A stretch of 64,000 bases of DNA from NCBI GenBank assembly GCA_014529385.2, contig CM043962.1, positions 36,547,598 to 36,611,597 of the forward strand, given 5' to 3'. The stretch's first letter is position 1; each line of letters starts with the position of its first letter. Positions 1-10,610 of this stretch are shown one piece after another. The stretch comes from Adiantum capillus-veneris. Lineage: Eukaryota > Streptophyta > Polypodiopsida > Polypodiales > Pteridaceae. Made by a program: the position numbers and the translations under genes. The notes under the pieces are model-generated. The model ran no database searches. It saw only the letters and a program-made list of their open reading frames with translations, and was not told the origin of the DNA.

Positions 1-1233
1 CGGGGAATGACAATAGGGAAGAGGAAGAAGAAACATTCCATAGGAGAAAGAAATAGTTCCTCACTTATCATTACTCTTCTTGCTAGCATACATATTAGCA
101 TAGTAATGAAGATGGAGAAGATGGCAAGCTTAAGCATTGAAGCATGGCTCTTGGTTGGATTTGCATTCCATATCCAAGAGTGTTGGTGTAGGCTCTCACT
201 TCTCACAAGCTTGAAGAAGGAGGTGGAGTTCCTCAACTTTCACCAAGTGAGAATGGTTCCACAAAATGACTGTGTGTGTGTGGTGTATATCCCCATAGCA
301 CCCCCCTTGCTTCCTTGGGGAGAGTAGTTGCTTTTCCACATGCTTCAAGCTCTTTGGACCCCTCTCCCCCTAGCCAATCACATGCAGCATGCAGTCAAGT
401 ACATGGGTAGTCCTTTGACAAGTGTCCTCCTTACCCCTTCGAGAGAGAGAGAGAGAGAGAGCTCAAAAATATCTAGATATTTGTTGGATGGAACTAGAAG
501 CTCATTGGACCCCTCTTTAGCCCAACCAATAGCATTCAAGCACACCATGTGGTTAAGCTTAGTGAGAGTCTAACATGTGTCACATGTGCCCTTTTAGAAA
601 AGAGGTTCCCTTTGGATGAGTGGAAGGTTAGGTCAAAGATTACCCTAACTTTGAGACTTTCATTCATAGGAAGCTTCTCAAGAAACTTCCTCATTAAGTT
701 TGTAGGGTCTCTTTTTAACTCAAGCACCTTACCCCCCATGCATAGGAATCTTCTCAAGCGCCTTCCTCATTAAATATGATAAGTACCTCAAGCACCTTAG
801 TCATCAAGCATGGCAAGCACCTTAGGTGGAGTTCCCACCTCAAGCTCAACCCTAGCTTGCCTAAGGTGAAAGGCAAGTTTAGGTCGGGTTCCCACCTCAA
901 GCTCAGCCCTATCTTGCCTAAGGTCAAAGGTAATTTTAGGTCGGGTTCCTACCTCAAGCTCATTTGTAGCTTGCCTAAGGTCAAAGGACTTATAATAACC
1001 ATTGGAGGTCTTTAATGAAGCTAAACCTAAGGTATTTTAAGCTCCATTAGTTAACCTTGCTCTTTGACAAACCATCTCTCATTTGGGCCCCTTTACCATT
1101 GGCCCCGTGTTGAGATAGATCCATAAGCACATGTCTATATTCTAACCCTTGTTCCTGTTTATTATCCCACATTAAATGATGAGTTTAATATGAGAAAATC
1201 ATTTGGGTTGGTTAGATATTAGATTTAATGACA
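1..1233 (-). repeat. Element A 3' LTR (truncated by window edge)
   Basis: Begins on the minus strand at 1233 with TGTCATTAAATC and matches the other LTR at 2448-4004. Examples are the GAAGATGGAGAAGATGG region near 107-125 against 2970-2990, and the 'tgagatagatc..aagcacatgtctatattcta' block near 1112 against 3880 (dots mark differences). It carries a GA microsatellite at 440-461 and a short tandem minisatellite at 826-990. Small open frames inside it are not genes. Confidence 0.8.
826..990. repeat. Minisatellite inside element A LTR, about 57-bp unit, 3 copies
   Basis: Three imperfect tandem units each contain 'CCCACCTCAAGCTCA' (or CCTACC) followed by 'GCCTAAGGTCAAAGG' (or GTGAAAGG). The other LTR holds a single related unit near 3705-3750 but a different tandem array just before it, so the LTRs diverged by unit gain or loss. 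Confidence 0.7.
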
Positions 1234-1239
1234 ATCCTC

Positions 1240-2290
1240 TCTTGGAACTTCAGCCATGGAAGGTCTAGGAGTCTCATTGCGTGCATTTCTTTTGGGGCAA
1301 GAACAATAACCATGTCCTTGCTCCCCACACTTGAAAATTTATGGTGTCCTTGAGAAAAGACTCTAGCTCTTCAAGAAAGGGTTTATTTTTACCTTTGTAA
1401 ACTCCTTTCTCCTTGATCTTGTTGTTGTTGTTGTTGGAGTTACCTTGGGAAGAGTTTTGAGCATTGCTCTTCCCTCTTGATTCATTTCCTTCTTTGTTTT
1501 CCATGGGCTTAGCATTCCTTTTAGCCCCTTGTTAGAAATTGATGCGCGAAGCAACCACAATGTGGTGGATGACTTTGGTGATGGTCCTAAGCCTTTGAGA
1601 GTTGACATACTCGGCCATTTCTTCAGGTAGTCCTGCACAAAATTGTCTCTTTTGCTCGGCAAAGTCTATCTTTTGGAAGACTGTAGCTTTGAGATGTAAA
1701 TTGCAAAACTTGTCCACATACTTGTGGATAGACTCGTTGGGGAGTAGCTTCAAGATTCGCCATTCAATAAGCACTTTATCTTTGGCATCACTTGCAATAA
1801 ATTGCTTCATGATGGAAACTCGTAGAGTTTTTTATGTCTTTAGAGCTTCAACATTGCCACGGAGGCTAGCCCACCATTGTCGGGCAGACTTTTGGAAGTG
1901 CATAGCTACATGACGTAGCTTAGAGGATTCTGTGGAGCCCTCATCTCCAAAGGCCGCATCCAATTGTTGGATAAAGACCAAGACTTCGTTCGTAGCACCA
2001 AAGTTTCCATCATAGGTGAGAAATGAGATGCTCTTTCCTCCCTCCTTGAACTTCTTAAGCTTGTAGGACCTTTTTCAAGCAGCATAGGATTTGTGATGTC
2101 CTCTCCTCTTGTATTCTCTAGGAGAATATCCGCTGCTTTCATCGGGAAGAGGAGCAAGGTGATGAAGATGGAGAAGAGGGTGACCTTTTTCTCACCCTTT
2201 TCTTCCTTTGGTTCCTCCCTTCCTAGGAGCTCAATAATGATGAAGACAAAGGCAAGCCCCAAAAAACTCCATTATTAAGTCTATAGTTCC
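1240..2290 (-). pseudogene. Broken gag of element A (Ty3 type)
   Basis: The minus-strand translation between about 1995 and 1300 is a Ty3/gypsy gag capsid region: a FGDEG..ESSKL..VAMHFQKSARQWW block, then DAKDKVLIEWR..KL, ESIHKYVDKF, FCAGLPEE and AEYVNSQR. These match the gag of element F at 59468-60265 almost residue for residue. It is followed by an Asn/Lys-rich linker and a decayed zinc knuckle near 1300-1345; KCGEQGHGYCSC can be read, but the first Cys is lost. At least two in-frame stops, near 1831 and 1532, and frame changes upstream of 1995 make it non-coding. Upstream (2000-2290) is the decayed counterpart of F's Arg/Ser/Lys-rich N-terminal region. In an active element this protein would form the cytoplasmic virus-like particle. 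Confidence 0.8.
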
Positions 2291-2434
2291 CAACGGTGTA
2301 CCTCGACCTAAGTCCTTTCAACCAAGATAATAGATCCTTGTCCCACTTACCCTCTTGCATAATGAACAGGTCCAACCTTTCATGCACAACTTAAGGACCT
2401 CTCTTCTTAAGCAAGACTTAAAGAAAAACCAATA

Positions 2435-2446
2435 GCTCTGATACCA
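2435..2446 (-). promoter_or_regulatory. Primer-binding site of element A (initiator Met-tRNA type)
   Basis: The minus strand reads TGGTATCAGAGC just inside the 5' LTR, complementary to the 3' end of plant initiator tRNA-Met. It marks the start of minus-strand DNA synthesis and fixes the orientation of the element. Confidence 0.85.
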
Positions 2447-3123
2447 ACGTAGCGGAATTGGATTATGAACATTGAGAGTAGCAGAATAAAGATAAATACA
2501 GTGAGCATTTTTATAGGAATTATTCAAGAGAATAAAGAGAAGACTTGGTAGGAGATAGCAACATAATTATTATACTTAATTAGCTTGGCATGAACAATAC
2601 TTTGCAAGAGAGAGAATTAGAGAAATTGACAACATTGAGGAATGGATTTGTGTGGAGCCGGTCCCTCCTCCAAAAGGCTTTTGTATTATAGATTCTCTCA
2701 TAAAGAGAGACTTGGTACAATACAAGCTTGTGTTCCTTGAGACCTCGTTGGTGCAATGAAGATGGTAAGCTTCATGCACAACAATTATGCCCTTAATTAA
2801 CTTAAAAGCATTAACTTGTCTCCTGCCTCAATCCCAAGACCTCAAACACCTTCAAAGGTGGAGAGAGCTAGCAAGGAGTGAGGGTAGGGAAGAGGAAGAA
2901 GAACTAACCTACAAGAAAGAAGTAGTGTCCTCCCATAACATTACTCACAAAGCATAGCATAGTATATCATACTAATGGAGATGAAGAAGATGTAAAGCAT
3001 AGCTTTGAAGCATGGATCTTGGTTGGATTTGCATTCCATAGGCAAGAGGTATTGGTGTAGGTTCTCAACTTCCCAATCTTGGAGAAGCAGATGAAGTTCT
3101 TGCACTTCACACAATGAGATTGA

Positions 3124-3230
<107 letters not shown>

Positions 3231-3566
3231 GGAGGGAGTATATACACAAGCAACTCCCCTTCTTGCTTGTGTCGATCCCTCTTTCTCGCTCAAGCTTGAA
3301 TTTTGATTGGAACTCCACAAGCCTAGCCAATCACATGCTTTAGTCATATCAAGAAACAAGGTTAGAATTTGGACAAGTGTCATCCTTACCCCTTTAGGAG
3401 AGAGGGATTGAATATTTCTGGATAATTATTCGATTGAATTTAATTCTCATTAGACTTCTTTAAGAGCTACCCAATAGGATTTAGGCACACCATGAGGGAA
3501 ACATCAGGATCGCCCCCCCTTGTGTAGGGATTGCTTTGACTTTTAGCATCTCAAGCACATTAGGCT

Positions 3567-3693
3567 TCAAGCATGACAAGCACCTCAAGCACCTTAATCA
3601 TCAAGCATGACAAGCACCTCAAGCACCTTAGTCAGCAAGCATGACAAGCACCTCCAGCACCTTAGTCAGCAAGCATGGCAAGCACCTCAGACT
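3567..3693. repeat. 34-bp tandem repeat, about 3.7 copies, in element A 5' LTR
   Basis: The unit reads AAGCATGACAAGCACCTCAA followed by GCACCTTAGTCATC, with few changes between copies. The other LTR has a shorter version near 776-826. Confidence 0.75.
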
Positions 3694-4004
3694 TGGGCAA
3701 GGTTCTCACCTCAAGGTCAGCCCCAGCTTGCTTACGGTCCTAGGTCTAAGAACTTTTAACACTAACCTTTGGAGGTCTTTAATGAAGCTAACCCTAACGA
3801 CTTTTAAGCTCCATTATCTGGTTATTTATCTTTAATATACCATCTCCCTTTTGGACCCGTTGCCTCCCTTTGGTCCCATGCTGAGATAGATCTAAAAGCA
3901 CATGTCTATATTCTAACTCTTGTTTCAATTAATTTTCCCACATTAAATGATCAGCTCAATATGAGAAAATCATTTGGGTTATGTAGTTATTAGATTTTAT
4001 GACA

Positions 4005-4837
4005 CTAAATAACTTTACAAGAATCCCAAGTCACACAAGTACATCTTCATTGGTTATGGTGCAGATTAAGAGATGGGATATCGTCTCTGTCACTCAGAAT
4101 CTAGAAAGGTTATACGTAACTCACAAGTGATATTCAATGAGTCTAAAATGCATAGACAACCTGTTAAAGAGACCGAATATCGGAAAGTCGGATTTGAGGA
4201 TTTAAGCTCTACAAATTTGGAAAACCAACTCACTCTACTGGTGATGTTCCTACCAGTAGTAGTGCTCCAGAGAGAGAAGAATCCGACAGTCAGGTAGTGA
4301 GGAGATCTATGCATGTATCTCATGCCCCTGAGCGGTTTGAGCCAGGATTGGACTATGTGTTAGTCACTGACTTCGATGAGCCACTTGTTACAAAGAAGCA
4401 ATTCATATGGAAGATAGCGCAAAGTGGGAGCAAGCTATGCAATCCGAGTATAACTCAATTTTAGCCAATGAAACTTGGGAATTGACAGAGTTACCAAAAG
4501 GTAAAAAATCATTTCCCTGCAAATGGATGTACAAGAAGAAGTACATGGAAGAAGAACTCGAGCCTAAGTATAAGGCTCGATTGGTTGCTAAAGGCTTCAA
4601 GAAAAAGAAAGGCATAGATTTCAACGAGATTTTTTCTCCAGTAGGCAAGATGACTACACTATGTCTTGTGCTTGGTTTAGTAGCCATTGAGGACATGGAA
4701 TTGGTCCAAATGGATGTGAAGATGGCATTGTGTTGAGATGATGGGCATAGGGTGAAGCCTCATGATGCTTCTTATTTGTACATGTTTGTACTAACATAGG
4801 CCACTTGGGCCACTATGGCCTTCAAGCGGGAGATTGT
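4005..4837 (+). pseudogene. Old Ty1/copia pol fragment (integrase C-terminus to RT start)
   Basis: Plus-strand translation at 4010-4170 gives the copia signature around YIFIGYGAD, GYRL and VIFNESK. At 4407-4736 it continues as WEQAMQSEYNSI, ETWELTELPKGKK, KARLVAKGF and VQMDVKMA, the entry to the copia reverse transcriptase. The rest of the RT is missing: a stop at 4734-4736 is followed by about 100 bp of 3' sequence ending in a polypurine-like AAGCGGGAGAT at 4824-4834. The 5' portion is cut off by element A at 4004/4005, and the 3' end is interrupted by element B at 4838. It is the oldest layer here and cannot encode an active enzyme. Confidence 0.8.
4833..4837. other. Target-site duplication of element B, left copy
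   Basis: ATTGT directly left of the LTR, identical to 10414-10418 on the other side. A perfect 5-bp duplication proves a single retroviral-type integration of 4838-10413. Confidence 0.9.
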
Positions 4838-5599
4838 TGTTAGGAAATAAGACGTAGCTAAATAGATTTTTGAGTAGATTACTTAATGGAGAGAGATAGA
4901 TTTCACACACAAGAGATTATAGAGTAGAGAGAGAGAGAGAGTACACACGATATACGTGGTTCACCCAATGTGGGCTACGTCCACGGGAAAGCAGCCACTC
5001 AATGGCTTTGGCACTTCAAAAGAAGAAGTAGTTTACAAAGGGATTAAACCCTTGATAGAGCTCCCGCCTTGCTTCACTCTCACCACCTCACACTCACCTT
5101 GTTGCATCAACTTCACACTATGAAATGTGTGTAGAAATGGCCTCCTTTTATAGGCCAAAAGGGATGCCCTCTCTTATGAGAGGCAGCCATGTGTACCCGC
5201 CCTTGTGCGAATAAGTCCAAATCGGACCCTCCAATCCGCCCATGTGTGGCCCCCTTTGAGAGGACAAGTCCGCTTTTGAATTCGGCCACCGACCACCGGC
5301 CATTGACTTCCGACCACCGGCCATCGGCCATTGACTACCGGCCACCGGCCAACCAACCGGTTGTTTTCCGACCACTTTCCGGCCGCCGTCCGGCCATAAT
5401 ATTCCGGCAAAAAAAAAGTCTCGGGGGCGGAGGCCCCCGAGGCCTCTAAAGTTGCCCCTGATTCTTGTCCGTGAAAATTTTGGTTTCCGGTGAGTGATTT
5501 TTCTTCACGCACGATGGCTTCTCCTCATAATGGGGGCCTTACAAATGTGCGCTTTTACCACAGAAAATTACAAGGGTAAATCAGGCTCCATACTTAACA
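4838..5599 (-). repeat. Element B 3' LTR (762 bp)
   Basis: Bounded by TGTTAGGAAA at 4838 and CTTAACA at 5599 and nearly identical to 9614-10413. It holds a GC-rich minisatellite of CCACCGGCCAT-type units at about 5285-5360 that is absent from the flanking DNA. A TATA-like TTTTATAGGCC lies near 5145 on the plus strand. Open frames across the minisatellite are not genes. Confidence 0.92.
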
Positions 5600-5611
5600 A
5601 TCTCCCACTTG
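5600..5611 (-). promoter_or_regulatory. Polypurine tract of element B
   Basis: The minus strand reads AAGTGGGAGAT directly before the 3' LTR (TGTTAAG). This is the usual plus-strand primer for copia elements. Confidence 0.8.
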
Positions 5612-5659
5612 GAGACTGATCTCCAAACCACACCTGTGACTGCTTTCCATTTTGGCTTC

Positions 5660-8600
5660 TTATCCTTGAATGCCGATTGAAGATGAGCAAAAACTCAACT
5701 TCTCCTTGTTGACCACCTTTGTAAACATGTCTGCAGGATTTTCACTTGTATGCACCTTTCCTAGCTTTAGTTGTCCCTCTTCCAAAAGAGTGCGTATGAA
5801 GTGATATCTCACCTCAATGTGCTTTTTCCTTGAATGAAAGGCTGAGTTCTTCGCAAGATGGATAGCGCTTTGGCTATCGTTGTACAAGACACAATTGTCT
5901 TGTTTGAATCCAAGCTCTTCTAAGAATCTGTGAAGCCACAGAATTTCTTTGCTTGCCTCCGTCATTGCTACATACTCTGCTTCCGTGGTAGAAAGTGAAA
6001 CCACTTTCTGCAGCTTTGAAGCCCAGCTTACTGTTGTGCCTCCAACCACGAACACATAGCTAGTAGTGCTCCTTCGAGTATCTTTGTCACCTGCCATATC
6101 TGCATCAGCATACCCTTCTAGAAAAATATCAGTTCCTCCAAAATACAAAGAATTTTTTGTTGTCCCTTTTAGATACCTAAGTATCCACTTCACAACTTGC
6201 CAATGCTCTTTACCTGGGTTGTCCATGAACCTACTCACAACTCCCACTGCATGTGCAATGTCTGGCCTTGTCCATACCATAGCATACATTAGAGAACCTA
6301 CCGCTGCAGCAAATGGAACTTTAGACATATAGGCTAGCTCCTCTTGTGTCTTTGGACACATATCCTTTGTTAGTTTAAAATGACCAGCCAAAGGTGTAGA
6401 AACTAGTTTTGCATTTTGCATTGCAAACCTTTCTAGTACCTTCTTGATGTAATCTTCTTGAGATAGCTTTATTGTCTTCTTCGTCCTGTCGCTTCATATT
6501 TTCATACCAAGTATCCTCTTTGCAGCACCTAAATCTTTCATTGAAAAAGATTTAGACAGCTCCTCTTTTAGGTCTTTGATGTCCTGCATGTTAGCACTTG
6601 CAATCAGCATGTCATCAACATACAACATTAGGATGATGAACTTCCCATCTCCTAAATTCTTCGTGTAGACGCAGTGATCCGAGTTGCATCTTGTGAATCC
6701 ATGATCCAACATCCATCGATCAAACTTCAAGTACCATTGTCTTGATGCTTGCTTTAAACCATACAAGCTCTTCTTTAATCTGCAAACCATTTTCTCCTTA
6801 CCTTTTACTTCATGCCCCTTTGGTTGAAGCATGTAGATTTCCTCCTCTAAGTCACCGTGAGGGAATGCCGTATTTACATCCATTTGCTCGATATTTAAAT
6901 CATGAGCAGCCACAAGGCTTAAGACAAGCCTAATTGAGTTCATTTTTACAACAGGAGATTATATTTCATTGAAGTCAATATCTTTCTTTTGAGAAAACCC
7001 TTTTACCACAAGCCTAGACTTGTACCTTTTCTTCCCACCTTCTTCTTCCTTCAGCTTGTACACCCATTTGTTTTGAAGTGCCCGCTTATCTTTAGGCAAC
7101 TCAACCAACTCCCATGTTTGGTTGCGATGTAGTGAGTCCATGTCCACTTGCATGCTCTTCATCCATCCTTCTTTGGATTCATGTTGCATAGCTTCTTCGT
7201 ATGATTCCGGCTCTCCAGAATCTGAGATCAAGAGATGGTTGAAGGAAGGAACAAACCTTTCTGGAGCTCTACTTGCTCTTGTAGATCTTCGGGGAATAGG
7301 TTGAGGCTCCTCATTTGGTTGACGTTGTTGCACATTGTCACCGTTTGCAGTCCTTGAGTCTTCACCATCCTCAAGCTCCATGTACTCATCACCTGTTTCT
7401 TTTGTTTGTTTTCTTTCTAAGTAATCTTTGTACATATTTTGTTCGTTAAAAATTACATCCCTACTCCTTAAGATTTTACCATCTTCAGGATTCCATAGGC
7501 GATACCCAAAGTCACCTTCTCCATAGCCAATGAAAAAACACTTTTTGGACTTTGCATCTAGCTTTGATCTTAGGCTTCTATCTATGTGCATGAAAGCCTC
7601 ACACCCAAACACTTTGAGAAACGCATAATTCACCGGTTTACCTGTCCATGCCTCTTCTGGAACTCCCCCATCCAATGCCGTTGAGGGTGACCGATTGATT
7701 AAGTACACAGACATACTTACAGCTTCCGCCCAAAGCTCAAGCGGTAGGCCTGCATGTAGCCGCATGCTTTGTGCTCGCTCCATGATTGTCCTGTTCATCC
7801 TTCCGAAATCCCATTTTGTTGAGGTGTGCTTGGGGTTGTCCTTTGCCTCCAAATGCCATTGCTAGCACAAAAGCTTTCAAAATCTTGGCTGCAATATTCA
7901 CCTCCATTGTCGGATCTGAGGCATTTAACCTTGGTACCTGTTTCATTCTCCACAAAGGCTTTCCACGTTTGAAATATGGAAAATACATCGGATTTATTCT
8001 TCATGACATAAACCCATGTTTTTCTAGTCACATCGTCTATGAATGTTACATAGTACAATGAGCCACCAAGTGATGGTGTACTTGCAGGACCCCAAACATC
8101 AGAATGAACCAACTCAAGTTTTTTATTTTTTCTTTCATTTCCTGATTTTTGAAATTTTACCCTCTTTTGTTTACCATAAACACAATCTTCACTGAACTCT
8201 AAGTCCGCTTCTTTCAAACCTGGTAGAAGCTTCTTTGTTTGAAGGATTTGCATTCCTTTGGCACTCATATGCCCAAGTCGGTAGTGCCACACCGCACTGT
8301 CAACTTCTGTAGTTGCTGCACAAGCTGAAGGTTGCGTGCTAACAGTACACAAGTAAAGTGTACCGAATTTTTCTCCCTTGGCAACCACCAAAGATCCCTT
8401 TGAGATCTTCCACCGTTTGTTTTCGAATGCAATGTTGTGACCTTCATCGTCCAATTGTCTTGTAGAGATCAAATTTTTGCGAAGAGAAGGAACATGCCTA
8501 ACATCTTTAAGCTTCCATTCATTTCCGTTAGCAGTTTTGACAGAAACTGTACCTTTGCCGACAATCTCACAAGCTTCATCATCTCCCAAGTATACATACC

Positions 8601-9540
8601 CAAAATTACCTTTGGTGTAGTCTTGGAAATATTGCTTGTGTGGTGTCGCATGGAATGAAGCCCCGGAATCTACTATCAAGGAATTAGACACATTGTCTAA
8701 TGAGAGAATTAGAGCATCTTGCTCTACTTTACCTGCCACATTGGCCTCCGATGTTGGCTTGTTGTTTTGAGACTCTGTCTCCTTCTTCTTCTTGGACCAA
8801 AAATCCTTCTTGATGTGGCCCTTCTTGCCGCAGTTCCAACATTCAAGAACTAACTTTGTGCGTGACTTGCTCTGCCTTGAGCGATCACGACCCTTTTGGT
8901 TTTTGAACCTCTCCTTAGGCCTTCCTCTTGTTTCCACTGATAGTGCAGCACTTGATGATTCTCCTGTGCTTCTCCTTCGCATTTCCTCGCTTAGGAGAAC
9001 ACCCACAACATCATCAAACTTAAGAGTATTTGTACCAGAGATAGAATTACTTACAGCCATCACAAGGCTGTCCCAACTATCCGGTAGAGATGATAGTATA
9101 AGGAGAGCTCGCACTTCGTCATCGAAATTGATTTTCACCGATCGAAGTTGACTTATGTTTGTGTTAAAGTCATTTAGGTGTTCTGCAACTAAACCATTCT
9201 CTGTCATCTTTAGATTGAACAAGCGCTTCATAAGAAATACCTTATTGGATGCCGATGGTTTCTCGTAGAAGTCATCAAGTGACTTCATCAAGTCCTCCGT
9301 GGTCTTCATCTCCGAAACATTGAAGGCCACCGTTGATGCCAAGCTTAACCGGATTGTTCCCAGTGCCTTTCGATCAAGGACAATCCATGCTTCATCTGCC
9401 ATTGTTGCGGGCTTCTTCGCAAGACCGCCTAGAGGCAAATAGAGGTCCTTCTGGTAGAGATAGTCTTCAATCTGCATCTTCCAATGCTGGTAGTTTTTGC
9501 CGTTGAACTTCTCAATCTTGAGCTTCCCTTCCTCCGCCAT
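5660..9540 (-). pseudogene. Element B gag-pol polyprotein, three lesions
   Basis: About 1290 codons from ATG at 9540, just 60 bp inside the primer-binding site. Order: copia gag (residues about 1-220); zinc knuckle at about 234-247, in which CWNCGKKGHIKKDF has Phe instead of the last Cys; aspartic protease (VDSGASFH, about 288-296); pre-integrase HHCC; integrase (HSDVWGP, IDDVTRKTW, RSDNGGEY, QQNG); RT with YVDD at about 6605-6625; and RNase H (YADADMAGD, TEAEYVA, VLYNDSQSAIHLAKN). Lesions: a 1-nt deletion near 7797 just after QQNG, an in-frame TAA near 6957 after DFNEI, and an in-frame TGA near 6492 after ILGMKI. The rest reads through, so decay is recent. The complete protein would cut itself into capsid, protease, integrase and RT/RNase H. 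Confidence 0.93.
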
Positions 9541-9599
9541 AACTCCCACTCAATTCAAGGAATCCTTTTCTTGAGTTAATTTAGCTACGAGCAAACCTT

Positions 9600-9611
9600 G
9601 CTTTGATACCA
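9600..9611 (-). promoter_or_regulatory. Primer-binding site of element B
   Basis: The minus strand reads TGGTATCAAAGC two bases inside the 5' LTR. It differs by one base from the initiator Met-tRNA complement TGGTATCAGAGC used by other elements in this window. Confidence 0.8.
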
Positions 9612-9613
9612 GT

Positions 9614-10413
9614 TGTTAGGAAATAAGACGTAGCTAAATAGATTTTTGAGTAGATTACTTAATGGAGAGAGATAGATTTCACACACAAGAGATTATAGAG
9701 TAGAGAGAGAGAGAGAGTACACACGATATACGTGGTTCACCCAATGTGGGCTACGTCCACGGGAAAGCAGCCACTCAATGGCTTTAGCACTTCAAAAGAA
9801 GAAGTAGTTTACAAAGGGATTAAACCCTTGATAGAGCTCCCGCCTTGCTTCACTCTCACCACCTCACACTCACCTTGTTGCATCAACTTCACACTATGAA
9901 ATGTGTGTAGAAATGGCCTCCTTTTATAGGCCAAAAGGGATGCCCTCTCTTATGAGAGGCAACCATGTGTAGCCGCCCTTCTGCGAATAAGTCCAAATCG
10001 GACCCTCCAATCCGCCCATGTGTGGCCGCCTTTGAGAGGACAAGTCCACTTTTGAATTTGGCCACCGGCCATTGAATTCGGCCACCGGCCACCGGCCATT
10101 GACTTCCGACCACCGGCCATCGGCCATTGACTACCGGCCACCGGCCAACCGACCGGTTGTTTTCCAACCGCTTTCCGACCGCCAGCCGGCCATAATATTC
10201 CGACGAAAAAGAATATTCCAGCGAAAAAAAAGTCTCGGGGGTGGAGGCCCCCGAGGCCTCTAAAGTTGCCCCTGATTCTTGTCCGTGAAAATTTTGGTTT
10301 CCGGTGAGTGATTTTCCTTCACGCACGATGGCTTCTCCTCATAATGAGGGCCTTACAAATGTGCGCTTTTACCACAGAAAATTACAAGGGTAAATCAGGC
10401 TCCATACTTAACA
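9614..10413 (-). repeat. Element B 5' LTR (800 bp)
   Basis: Same termini as 4838-5599. The extra length comes from one more minisatellite unit near 10070-10095 and a short duplication of the AATATTCC(A/G)GCGAAAAA type near 10195-10220. Confidence 0.92.
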
Positions 10414-10610
10414 ATTGTAAGGGTGCAGGCCATACTGGCTGGGCATTGGGTGCCGCCCATCTCTAACTCTTAACATTATTCTTTAATACATAAAGCAATA
10501 AGGAACAATGGTTTATCCACTACAGCTCCACCCACATCGAGCGTACTATCTCGTGCACGTGCACTCCTGCACCCGCACTCACATCCATCCACTCCATCGC
10601 ACATTTAGCA
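10414..10610 (+). repeat. Probable LTR remnant of the older copia element
   Basis: If element B and one ATTGT copy are removed, 4837 joins 10419 and reads AAGCGGGAGAT then TGTAAGGGTGCAGG: a polypurine tract followed directly by TGT, as at a 3' LTR start. The right limit is not clear; pyrimidine- and CA-rich LTR-like sequence fades around 10610. No second LTR copy is in the window, so this is inference. Confidence 0.4.

Larger units (their letters stand above)
4838..10413 (-). mobile_element. Element B: near-complete Ty1/copia retrotransposon
   Basis: A 5576-bp element on the minus strand with LTRs of 762 and 800 bp (TGTTAGG...TTAACA in plus-strand reading). It has a primer-binding site at 9600-9611, a gag-pol frame at 9540-5660, a polypurine tract at 5600-5611 and a perfect ATTGT target duplication. 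The two LTRs differ by few substitutions plus small indels, so the insertion is recent. It landed at the polypurine/LTR junction of the older copia remnant (4005-4837 and 10414 on). One frameshift and two stops in pol make it non-autonomous now. Confidence 0.95.

Noticed and set aside
3567-3693. CRISPR-like array of 34-bp units
   Set aside because: Units are contiguous without unique spacers, inside a plant LTR.
5113-5512. Overlapping frames on both strands rich in Trp, Pro, Gly and Arg in the element B LTR (also 9889-10326)
   Set aside because: Produced by the GC-rich LTR minisatellite; length changes with unit number and there is no start context or conservation beyond LTR identity.
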